DNA of 64,000 bases, from positions 620,001 to 684,000 of the forward strand of contig NW_027490230.1 in the NCBI RefSeq assembly GCF_050948175.1, read 5' to 3'. The DNA is from Xylocopa sonorina (taxonomy: Eukaryota; Arthropoda; Insecta; Hymenoptera; Apidae). A model generated the notes under the pieces. That model saw only the letters and a list, made by a program, of their open reading frames with translations, was not told the origin of the DNA and ran no database searches. Shown piece after piece: positions 40,112 through 51,513 of the stretch. Made by a program: the position numbers and the translations under genes. Each line of letters begins with the position of its first letter. Position 1 is the stretch's first letter.

Positions 40112-40501
40112 ATGACACTTCGCATTGAATATTATATCTTATCATGAGACATAGAAGTGATATGCGATATCGCGTATTAAGGAGCATTAGAACTCTATTG
40201 CTTCGGTACGTAGACATCTGGAAACGTAATTTCCTAGCAAGGAAGTGTCGCATTTACATTCTTTTGAATGGAATAAGAGGTACATATGACACTTCGTAAT
40301 GATTACTATTTCTTATCATGAAACATAGAAATGAGATGCGATATGACGATTTAAGAAGCATTAGAACTCTATTGCTTCGATACGTAGGCATCTCCAAACG
40401 CTACTTCCTAGCAAGGAAGTGTCGCATTTACATTCTTTTGAAGTGTATGCGAGGTATACATGACACTTCGCAATGAATATTACATCTTATCATGAAACAT
40501 A
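40112..40501. repeat. Block H copy 2
   Basis: Partner of 39070-39459. A weaker relative of its first monomer (ATGAGACATAGAAATGATAT, CGTATTAAGGAGC) lies at about 42392-42440. Confidence 0.92.
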
Positions 40502-43500
40502 GAAATGAGATACGATATCACTTTTTAAGAAGCATTAAAACTCCATTGCTACGATACGTAGATATCTGGAAACTCTACTTCCTAGCAAGGAAGAGTCGCA
40601 TTTACCTTCTTTTGAAGAGAGTACGAGGTATACATGACACTGCACAATGAATATTATATCTTATCATGAAACATAGAAATGAGATGCGATATCCCGTTTC
40701 AAGAAGCATTAGAATTCTATTGCTTCGATACGGAGACATCTGCAAACGCTATTTCCTAGGAAGGAAGTGTCGCATTTACATTCGTTTGAGGTGAATGCGA
40801 GGTATACATGACACTTCGCAATGAATATTATATCTTATCGTAAAACATAGAAATGTGATGCGATATCTCGTTATAAGAAGCATTAGAACTCTGTTGCTTC
40901 GATACGTAGACATCTGCCATCGCTATTTTCTAGCCAGGAAGTGTTGCACTTACATTCTTTTGAAGTGATTACGAGGTATACATAACACTCTACAATGTAT
41001 ATTATATCTCATCATAAAACATAGAAATGAGAAGCATATCGCGATTTGAGAAGCATTAGAACTCTATTGCTTCGATACGTAGACATCTGCCAAGGCTATT
41101 TCCTAGCAATAAAGTGTCGCATTTACATTCTTTTGAAGTGAAATCGAGGTATACATGTAACTTCGCAATGAATATTATATCTTATCATGAAACATAGAAA
41201 TGAGATGCGATATCGAGTTTTGAGAAGCACTAGAACTCTACAGCTACTATACGTAGACATCTGCGAACGCTATTTCGTAGGAAGGAAGTGTCGCATTTAC
41301 ATTCATTTGAAGTGAATGCGATGTGTAAGTGACACTTCGCAATGAATATTGTATCTTATCATGAAACACAGAAATGTGATGCGATATCAGGTTCTAATAA
41401 GCATTAGAACAATATTGCTACGATACGTAGACATCTGCAAACGCTATTTTCCAGCAATGAATTGTCGCATTTATATTCATTTGAAGTGCATGCGAGGTAT
41501 AAGTGACACTTCGCAATGATTATTTTATCTTACCATGAAACATAGAAATGAGATGCGATATCGCGATCTAAGAAGCATTAGGACTCTATTGCCTCGATAC
41601 GTAGCCATCTGCAAACGCTATTTCCTAGCAAGGAAGTGTCGCATTTACATTCTTTTGACGTGAATACGATGTGTACATAACCTGTACAATGAATATTATA
41701 TCTTATCATGAAACATAGAAACGAGATGCGTCATCTCGTTTTAAGGAGCATTTGAACTCTATTTTTTCGATACACAGACATCTGGAAACGCTATTTCCTA
41801 GCAACTTACCTTCTTTTGAAGAGAGAACGAGGTATTCATGACACTTCGCAATGAATATGATATCTTATCACGAAACGTAGAAATGAGATGCTATATCGCG
41901 ATTTAAGAAGCAGTAGAACTCCTTTGCTTCGATACGTAGACATCTGCAAACGCTATTTCCTACAAGGAAGTGCCGCATTTACATTCACTTGAAGTGTAGA
42001 CGAGATATAATTAACACTGCGCAATGAATAACATATCTTATCATGAAGCATAGAAATGATATGCGATATCGCGATTTAAGAAGCACTAGAACTCTATTGC
42101 TTCGACACGTAGACATCTGCAAACGCTATTTCCTAACAAGGAAGTGTAACATTTACATTCATTCGTAGTGCATGCGAGGTATACATGACACTTCGCAATG
42201 AATATCATATCTTATCGTGAAGCATAGAAATGAGATGCGATATCGCGATTTAAGGGGCATTAGAACTCTACTGCTTCGGTACGTTGACATCTGGAAACGA
42301 AATTTCCTAGCAAGGAAGTGTCGCATTTACATTCATTTGAAGTGTATGCTAGGTATACATGACACTTCGCAATGAATATTATATCTTATCATGAGACATA
42401 GAAATGATATGCGATATCGCGTATTAAGGAGCATTAAAACTCCATTGCTTCAATACGTAGACATCTGCAAACGCTACTTCCTAGCAAGGAAGTGTGGCAT
42501 TTTCATTCTTTTGAAGTGTATGCGAGGTATACATGACACTTCGCAATGAATATTAGATCTTATCATGAAGCATAGGAAAGAGATGCGATATCGCGATTTA
42601 AGAAGCATTAGAAATCTATTGCTTTGATACGTAGATATCTGCAAATGATATTTCCTAGCAAGGAAGCATTTACATTCTTTTGAAGTGAACACGAGGTATA
42701 TATAGCACTCCACAATGAATATTACATCTTATCATGAAACATAGAAATGAGATGCGATATCGCTATTTAAGAAGCATTAGAACTCCATTGCTTCGATACG
42801 TAGACATCTGCAAACGCTACTTCCTAGCAAGGAATTGTCGCATTTACATTGATTTGAATTGAATACGAAGTATACATGACACTCCGCAATGAATATTATA
42901 TCTTATCCTAAAACAGAAATGAGGTGCGATATCTCGTTTCAAGAAGCATTCGAACCCTATTGCTACGATACGTAGACATCTGCAGACGCTATTTCCTAGC
43001 AAGGAAGTGTCGCATGTACATTCTTTTGAAGTGAAAACGAGGTATACATAACATTCCACAATGAATATTATATCTTATCAGGTTGCATATTAATGTGATG
43101 GGATATCGCGATTTGAGAAGCATTAGAACTCTATTGCTTCGATACGTAGGCGTCTGCAAACGTTATTTCTTAGCAAGGAAGTGTCGTATTTACATTCTTT
43201 TGAAGAGAATACGAGGTATACATGACACTCCGCAATGAAAATTATATCCTATCCTAATACAGAAATGATGTGCGATATCTCGTTTTAAGAAACATTAGAA
43301 CCCTATTGCATCGATACTTGGACATCTGCCAACGCTATTTCCTAGGAATGTACTGTCGCCTTTAAATTCGTTTGAAGTGTATGCGTGGTATACAAGACTC
43401 TTCGCAATGAATAACATATCTTATCATGAAACATACAAATGTGATGCGATATCACGTTTTAAGAAGCAATAGAACCCTATTGCTTCGATACGTAGACATC

Positions 43501-44105
43501 TGCAAACGCTATTTCCTAGCAAGGAAGTGTCGCATTTACATTCTTTTAGAGTGAATACGAGGTATACATAACACTCCGCAATGAATATTATACCTTATCA
43601 CGAAACATAGAAATGAAATGCGATATCGCGATTTAAGAAGCATTAGAAATCTAATGCTACAATACGTAGACATCTGCAAAAGCAATTTCCTAGCAACGTT
43701 GTGTCACAATTACAATCTTTTGAATTGAATACGAGGTATACATAACACTCCACAATGAATATTATATCTCATCATGAAACACAGAAATGAGATTCGATAT
43801 GGCGGTTTAAGAAGCATTAGAACTCTATTGCTCCGATACGTAGACATCTGCCAACGCTATTTCCTAGCAATGAAGTGTCGCATTTAAATTCATTTGAAGT
43901 GTATGCGAGGTATACAAGCCACTTCGCAATGAATATTATATCTTATCATGATACATAGAAATGAGATGCGATTTCGCGATTTGAGAAGCATTAGAACTCT
44001 ATTGCTTCGATACGTAGCCATCTGCAAACGCTACTTCTTAGTAAGGAAGTGTCGCATTTAAATTCTTTTGAAGTGAATGCGAGGTATACATGACACTCCG
44101 CAATC
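40502..44105. repeat. Monomers between blocks H and C
   Basis: About 21 monomers. One near 41800 has lost about 15 bp (TAGCAACTTACCTTC, missing GGAAGTGTCGCATT). The part 43301-43460 is a relative of the start of block C, five monomers (870 bp) upstream of it. Confidence 0.85.
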
Positions 44106-45613
44106 AATATTATATCTTATCATGAAACATAGATATGAGATTCGATGTCGCTTTGTAAGAAGCATTAAAACTCTATTGCTTCGATACTTGGAAATCTGCC
44201 AACGCTATTTCCTAGGAATGAAGTGTCGCCTTTAAATTCATTTGAAGTGTATGCGTGGTATACAAGACTCTTCGCAATGAATAACATATCTTATCATGAA
44301 ACATACGAATGAGATGCGATATCGCGTTTTAACAAGCATTAGATATCTATTGCTACGATACGTAGACATCTGCAGACGCTATTTCCTAGCAAGGAAGTAT
44401 CGCATTTACATTCTTTTGAAGTGAATACGAGGTATACATAACACTCCACAATGAATATTATATCTTTTCATGAAGCATATAAATGGGGAGCGATTTCGCG
44501 TTTTAAGAAGCATTGGAAATCTATTGCTTCGATACGTAGACATCTGCAAACGCTATTACCTAGCAATGAAGTGTCGCCTTTTAATACATTTGAAGTGTAT
44601 GCGTGGTATACAAGACACTTCGCAATGAATATTATATCTTATCATGGAACATAGAAATGAGTGCGATATCTCGTTTTAAGAAGCATTAGAAATCTGTGGC
44701 TTCGATACGTAGACATCTGCCATCGCTACATCCTAGCAAGGAAGTGTCGCATTTACATTCATTTGAAGTGTATGAGAGGTATACATGACACTTCGCAATG
44801 AATATTATATCTTATCATGAAACATAGAAATGAGATGCGACATCTCGCTTTAGAAGCATCAGAACTCTATTGTTACGATACGTAGACATCTGCAAACGCT
44901 ATTTCCTAGCAAGGAAGTGTCGCATTACATTCTTTTGAAGTGTAGAGGAGATATACATATCACTGCACAATGAATATTACATCCTATCATGAAATATAGA
45001 AATGAGATGCGATATCGCGTTTTAAGAAGCATTAGAACTCATTTGCTGCAATACGTAGACATCTGCAAACGCCATTTCGTAGCAAGGAAGTGTCGCATTT
45101 ACATTCTTTTGAAGTGAATACGAGGTATACATGATACTTTGCAATGAATATTATATCTTATCATGAAACATAGAAATGAGATGCGATATCGCGATTTAAG
45201 AAGCATTAGAACTCTATTGCTTCGAACGTAGACATCTGCAGACGCTATTTCCTCGCTCGGAAGTGTCGCATTTACATTCATTTGAAGTGTATGCGACGTA
45301 TACATGACACTTCCTAATGAATATTATATCTTATCATGAAACATAGAAATGAGATGCGATATGGCGATTTAAGAAGCATTAGACCTGTATTGCTACGATA
45401 CGTAAACATCTGCAAACGCTATTTCCTAGCAAGGTTGTGTCGCATTTACATTTTTTTGCAGTTAATACGTGGTATACATGACACTTCGCAATGAATATTA
45501 TATCTTATCATGAAACATAGAAATGAGATGCGATATCGCGTTTTAAGAAGCATTAGAACTCATTTGCTGCAATACGTAGACATCTGCAAACGCCATTTCG
45601 TAGCAAGGAAGTG
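44106..45613. repeat. Block C copy 1 (1508 bp, ~8.7 monomers)
   Basis: Matches 50006-51513 at a constant offset of 5900 bp (34 monomers). Only about four differences were noticed, near 44192 (GAAATC against GACATC), 44971, 45190 and 45407, so about 99.7% identity with no indel. Inside lie the TGGGGAGCGATTTCGCG monomer, the TCGCTTTAGAAGCATCAG monomer with a short deletion, and TTCGAACGTAGAC with a 2-bp loss. The latter two deletions are shared by both copies. Within the block the CTCATTTGCTGCAATACG monomer occurs twice, 522 bp apart (about 45030 and 45552). Confidence 0.95.
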
Positions 45614-47304
45614 GTGCACTTACATTCATTTGAACTGTAGATGAGGAATACATAACACTTCGCATTGAATATTATATCTTATCATGAAACATAGAAATGA
45701 GATGCGACATCGCGATTTAAGAAGCATTAGAACTTTATTGCTTCGACATGTAGACATAAGCCAACGCTATTTCCTAGGAAGGAAGTGTCGCATTTACATT
45801 CATTTGAAGTGTATGCGAGGTATACGTAACACTTCGCGATGAATGTTATAATATAATAAAATAGGAATGAGATGCGACACCTCGTTTTTAGAAGCATTGG
45901 AACTATATTGCTACGATACGCAGACATTTGCAATCGCTATTTCCTGGTAAGGAAGCGTCACATTTACATTCATTTTAAGTGAATACGAGGTATACATGAC
46001 ACTTCCCAATGAATATTATATCTTATCATGAAACATAGAAATGAGATGCGATATGGCGTTTTAAGAAGCGTTAGAACACTATTGCTACGATACGTAGATA
46101 TCTCGAAACGCTATTTCCTAGCAAGGAAGAGTCTCATCTACAATTTTTTGAAGTGAATACGTGGTATACATGACATTTCGCAATGAATATTTTACCTTAT
46201 CCTGAAACATAGAAATGAGATGCAATATCGCGCTTCAAAAAGCATTATAACTGTAATGCTACGATACGTAGACATCTGCAAACGCTATTTCCTAGCAAGG
46301 AAGTGTCGCATTTACATTCTTTTGAAGCGAATACGAGGTATACATAACACTGCACAATGAATATTATATCTTATCATGAAACATAGAAATGGGATGCGAT
46401 ATCGCTATTTAAGAAGCAATAGATCTCTATTGCTTCAATACGTAGACATCTGGAAACGCTATTTCCTAGCAAGGATATGCCGCATTTACATTCATTTGTA
46501 GCGAATACGAGGTATACATAACACTGCACAATGAAAATTGTATCTTATCACGAAACATAGAAATGAGGAGCTATATACCGTTTTAAGAAGCATTAGAACT
46601 CTATTGCTTTGACACGTAGACATCTGCCATCGCTATTCCCTAGGAAGGAACTGTCGCATTTACATTCTTTTAATGTGAATACGAGGTATACATAACACTG
46701 CACGATGAATATTATTTCTTATCATGAAACATAGAAATGAGATGCGATATCGCGATTTAAGAAGCATTGGAACTCTATTGCTTCGGTACGTAGACGTCTG
46801 CAAACGCTACTGCCCAGCAAGGAAGTGTCGCATGTACATTCTTTTGAAGTGAAAACGAGGTATACATAACACTCCACAATGAATATTATATCTTATCATG
46901 AAACATAGAAATGGGATGCGATATTGCGTCTTGAGAAGCATTAGAACTCTATTGCTTCGATACGTAGACATCTGCAAACGCTATTTCCCAGCAAGGAAGT
47001 GTCGCATTTACATTCATTTGAAGTGAATACGAGGTATGCGTGTCATTTCGCAATGAATATTATATCTTGTCATGAAACATAGAAATGAGATGCGAAAGCT
47101 CGTTTAAGAAGCTTTAGAACTCTATTGCTTCGATACGTAGACATCTGCAAACGCTACTTTCTAGCAAGGAAGTGTTGCATTTACATTCTTTTGAAGTGAA
47201 TACGAGATATGCACGTCACTTCGCAAAGAATATTATATCTTATGATGAATCGTAGAAATGAGATGCAAAAGCGCGTATATGAAGCATTAGAATTCTATTG
47301 CTTC
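45614..47304. repeat. Monomers including block I copy 1
   Basis: About ten monomers. One near 45855 is shortened (GTTATAATATAATAAAATAG). Positions 46284-46692 form block I, described separately. Confidence 0.85.
46284..46692. repeat. Block I copy 1
   Basis: GGGATGCGATATCGCTATTT, GCAATAGATCTC, TTGCTTCAATACG, AGGATATGCCGC, TTTGTAGCGAATACG, ATGAAAATTGTATC, GAGGAGCTATA and CTTTGACACG recur at 52536 onward with an offset of 6252 bp (36 monomers). Only a handful of differences were seen. Confidence 0.9.
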
Positions 47305-47724
47305 GATACGTAGACATCTGCAGACGCTATTTCCTAGCAAGGAAGTATCGCATTTACATTCTTTTGAAGTGAATACGAGGTATACATAACACTCCACAAT
47401 GAATATTATATCTTTTCATGAAGCATATAAATGGGGAGCGATTTCGCGTTTTAAGAAGCATTGGAAATCTATTGCTTCGATACGTAGACATCTGCAAACG
47501 CTATTACCTAGCAATGAAGTGTCGCCTTTTAATACATTTGAAGTGTATGCGTGGTATACAAGACACTTCGCAATGAATATTATATCTTATCATGGAACAT
47601 AGTAATGAGTGCGATATCTCGTTTTAAGAAGCATTAGAAATCTGTGGCTTCGATACGTAGACATCTGCCATCGCTATATCCTAGCAAGGAAGTGTCGCAT
47701 TTACATTCATTTGAAGTGTATGCG
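47305..47724. repeat. Block C fragment at 47 kb (~420 bp)
   Basis: Matches 44357-44776 at an offset of 2948 bp (17 monomers), covering TATCTTTTCATGAAGC, TGGGGAGCGATTTCGCG, CTATTACCTAGCAATG and GAAATCTGTGGCTTCG, then departs. It lies almost exactly midway between the two full C copies (offsets 2948 and 2952). Confidence 0.92.
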
Positions 47725-48812
47725 AGGTATACAAGACACTTCGCAATGAATATTATATCTTATCATGAAACATGGAAATGAAATGCGATATCGCGATTTA
47801 AGAAGCATTAGGGCTCTCTTGCTTCGATACGTAGGCATCTGCAAACGCCATTTCCTAGCAAGGAAGTGACGCATTTACATTCTCTTGAAGTGAATACGTG
47901 GTATACATGACACTTCGCAATTAATATAATATCTTATCACGAAACTTAGAAGTGAGATGCGACATCTCGTTTTACGAAGCAATAGAACTGTATTGTTTCG
48001 ATACGTAGACATCTTGAAACTCTATTTCCTAGCAAGGAAGTATCGCATTTACACTCTTCTGAAGTGAATACGTGGTATACATGACACTTCGCAATGAATA
48101 TTATATCTTATCACGAAACTTAGAAATGAGATGCGACATCACGTTTTACCAAGCATTACAACTGTATTGTTTCGATACGTAGACATCTGGAAACGCTACT
48201 TCTTAGTAAGGAAGTGTCGCATTTAAATTCTTTTGAAGTGAATGCGAGGTATACATGACACTCCGCAATGAATATTATATCTTATCATGAAACATAGAAA
48301 TGAGATGCGATATCGCTATTTAAGAAGCAATAGATCTCTATTGCTTCAATACGTAGACATCTGCCAACGCTATTTCCTAGGAAGGAAGTGTCGCATTTAC
48401 ATTCACGTGAAGTGTATGAGAGGTATACAAGACACTTCGCAATGAATAGTATACCTTATCATTAAACATAGAAATGAGATGCGACATCTCGTTTTGCGAA
48501 GCATTAGAACTACATTGTTTCGATACGTAGACATCTGGAAGCGCTATTTCCTAGGAAGTAAGTGTCGCATTTACATTCATTTGAAGTGTATGCGATGTAT
48601 AAGCGACACTTCGCAATGAATATTATATCATATCATGAAACATAGGAATGCGATGCGATATCCCGTTTTAAGAAATATTAGAACTCTACTGCTACGGCAC
48701 ATAGGCATCTGCAAAACGCTATTTCCTAGCAAGGAAGTGTCGCATTTACATTCTTTTGAGCTGAATACGAGGTATACATAACACTTCACAATGAATATTA
48801 TATCTTATAATG
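47725..48812. repeat. Monomers between the 47-kb C fragment and block D
   Basis: Includes an adjacent-monomer duplication at 47888-48200 (GTGGTATACATGACACTTCG, CACGAAACTTAGA, CGTTTTAC, CTGTATTGTTTCG, 174 bp apart). It also has a monomer near 48305 that shares GCTATTTAAGAAGCAATAG and TTGCTTCAATACG with block I. Confidence 0.85.
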
Positions 48813-49557
48813 AAACATAGAAATGAGTTACGATATCGCGATGTAAGAAGCATTAGAGCTCTATTGCTACGATACGTAGACATCTGGAAACGCTATTTCC
48901 ATCATGGAAGTGTCGCATTTACATTCTTTTGAGCCGAATACGAGGTATACATAACGATTCGCAATGAATATAATATCTTATCATGAAACATAGATATGAG
49001 ATGCGACATCGCGTTTTCAGATGCATTAGAGCTCTATTGCTGCGATACGTAGACATCTGCAAACGCTATTTTCTAGCATGGAAGTGTCGCATTTACGTTC
49101 ATTGGAAGTGTATGCGAGCTAAACATGACACTTTGCAATGAATATTATATCCTATAATGAAACATAGAAATGAGGAGCGATATCGCGTTTTAAGAAGCAT
49201 TAGAACACAATTGCTACGATACGCAGACATCTGCAAACGCCTTTTCCTAGGAAGGAATTGTCGCATTTACATTCAATTGAAGTGTATGCGAGGTATACAC
49301 GAAACTTCGCAATGAATATTCTATCTCATCATGAAACATAGAAATGAGATGCGATATCGCGATTTAGGAAGCATTAGAACACTATTGCTACGATACGTCG
49401 ACATCTGCAAACGCTATTTAATAGCAAGGAAGTGTCGCATTTACATTCGCTTGAAGTTAATACGAGAAATACATGACACTTCGCAATGAATATTTTATCT
49501 TGTCATGAAACATGGAAATGAGATGCGATATCTCGCTTTAAGAAGCATTAGAACTCT
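48813..49557. repeat. Long-distance block D, copy 2 (partner 7141-7885)
   Basis: Same ordered set of rare variants as 7141-7885, offset +41672 bp. Part of it (from about 49060) is echoed again 522 bp downstream (GCATGGAAGTGTCGC near 49075 and 49597, followed by CATTGGAAGTGTATG), so a three-monomer local amplification was superimposed on the older duplicate. Confidence 0.9.
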
Positions 49558-50005
49558 ATTGCTCCGATATGTAGACATCTGCAAACGCTATTTCCTAGCA
49601 TGGAAGTGTCGCATTTACAATCATTGGAAGTGTATGAGAGCTATACATGACACTTCGCAATGAATATTATATCCTACAATGGAACATAGAAATGAGGAGC
49701 GATATCGCGTTTTAGGAAGCATTAGAACACTATTGCTACGATACGTCGACATCTGCAAACGCTATTTAATAGCAAGGAAGTGTCGCATTTACATTCATTT
49801 GAAGTGTAGACAATACATAACACTTCGCAATGAATATTATATCTTATCCGAAACATAGAAATGAGATGCGATATCGCGTTTTGAGAAGCATTAGGACTCT
49901 AATGCTACGAGTCGTAGACATCTGCAAACGCTATTTCCTAGCAAGGAAGTGTCGCATTTACATGCAATTGAAGTGTATGCGAGGTATACAAGACACTTCG
50001 CATTG
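49558..50005. repeat. Monomers linking block D to block C
   Basis: Two to three monomers. The first repeats block D variants 522 bp upstream (TAGCATGGAAGTGTCGC, CATTGGAAGTGTATG, GAGGAGCGATATCGCG, GCTATTTAATAGC near 49760). The next has a 4-bp loss in the variable zone (GTGTAGACAATACATAAC near 49808). Confidence 0.85.
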
Positions 50006-51513
50006 AATATTATATCTTATCATGAAACATAGATATGAGATTCGATGTCGCTTTGTAAGAAGCATTAAAACTCTATTGCTTCGATACTTGGACATCTGCC
50101 AACGCTATTTCCTAGGAATGAAGTGTCGCCTTTAAATTCATTTGAAGTGTATGCGTGGTATACAAGACTCTTCGCAATGAATAACATATCTTATCATGAA
50201 ACATACGAATGAGATGCGATATCGCGTTTTAACAAGCATTAGATATCTATTGCTACGATACGTAGACATCTGCAGACGCTATTTCCTAGCAAGGAAGTAT
50301 CGCATTTACATTCTTTTGAAGTGAATACGAGGTATACATAACACTCCACAATGAATATTATATCTTTTCATGAAGCATATAAATGGGGAGCGATTTCGCG
50401 TTTTAAGAAGCATTGGAAATCTATTGCTTCGATACGTAGACATCTGCAAACGCTATTACCTAGCAATGAAGTGTCGCCTTTTAATACATTTGAAGTGTAT
50501 GCGTGGTATACAAGACACTTCGCAATGAATATTATATCTTATCATGGAACATAGAAATGAGTGCGATATCTCGTTTTAAGAAGCATTAGAAATCTGTGGC
50601 TTCGATACGTAGACATCTGCCATCGCTACATCCTAGCAAGGAAGTGTCGCATTTACATTCATTTGAAGTGTATGAGAGGTATACATGACACTTCGCAATG
50701 AATATTATATCTTATCATGAAACATAGAAATGAGATGCGACATCTCGCTTTAGAAGCATCAGAACTCTATTGTTACGATACGTAGACATCTGCAAACGCT
50801 ATTTCCTAGCAAGGAAGTGTCGCATTACATTCTTTTGAAGTGTAGAGGAGATATACATATCACTGCTCAATGAATATTACATCCTATCATGAAATATAGA
50901 AATGAGATGCGATATCGCGTTTTAAGAAGCATTAGAACTCATTTGCTGCAATACGTAGACATCTGCAAACGCCATTTCGTAGCAAGGAAGTGTCGCATTT
51001 ACATTCTTTTGAAGTGAATACGAGGTATACATGATACTTTGCAATGAATATTATATCTTATCATGAAACATAGAAATGAGATGCGATATCGCAATTTAAG
51101 AAGCATTAGAACTCTATTGCTTCGAACGTAGACATCTGCAGACGCTATTTCCTCGCTCGGAAGTGTCGCATTTACATTCATTTGAAGTGTATGCGACGTA
51201 TACATGACACTTCCTAATGAATATTATATCTTATCATGAAACATAGAAATGAGATGCGATATGGCGATTTAAGAAGCATTAGACCTGTATTGCTACGATA
51301 CGTAAATATCTGCAAACGCTATTTCCTAGCAAGGTTGTGTCGCATTTACATTTTTTTGCAGTTAATACGTGGTATACATGACACTTCGCAATGAATATTA
51401 TATCTTATCATGAAACATAGAAATGAGATGCGATATCGCGTTTTAAGAAGCATTAGAACTCATTTGCTGCAATACGTAGACATCTGCAAACGCCATTTCG
51501 TAGCAAGGAAGTG
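50006..51513. repeat. Block C copy 2 (1508 bp)
   Basis: Partner of 44106-45613. After 51513 the sequence follows the earlier CTCATTTGCTGCAATACG monomer of the same block (TACATTCTTTTGAAGTGAAT, ATGATACTT) rather than the continuation of copy 1. The right breakpoint is therefore consistent with a crossover between the two 522-bp-spaced monomers. Confidence 0.95.
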
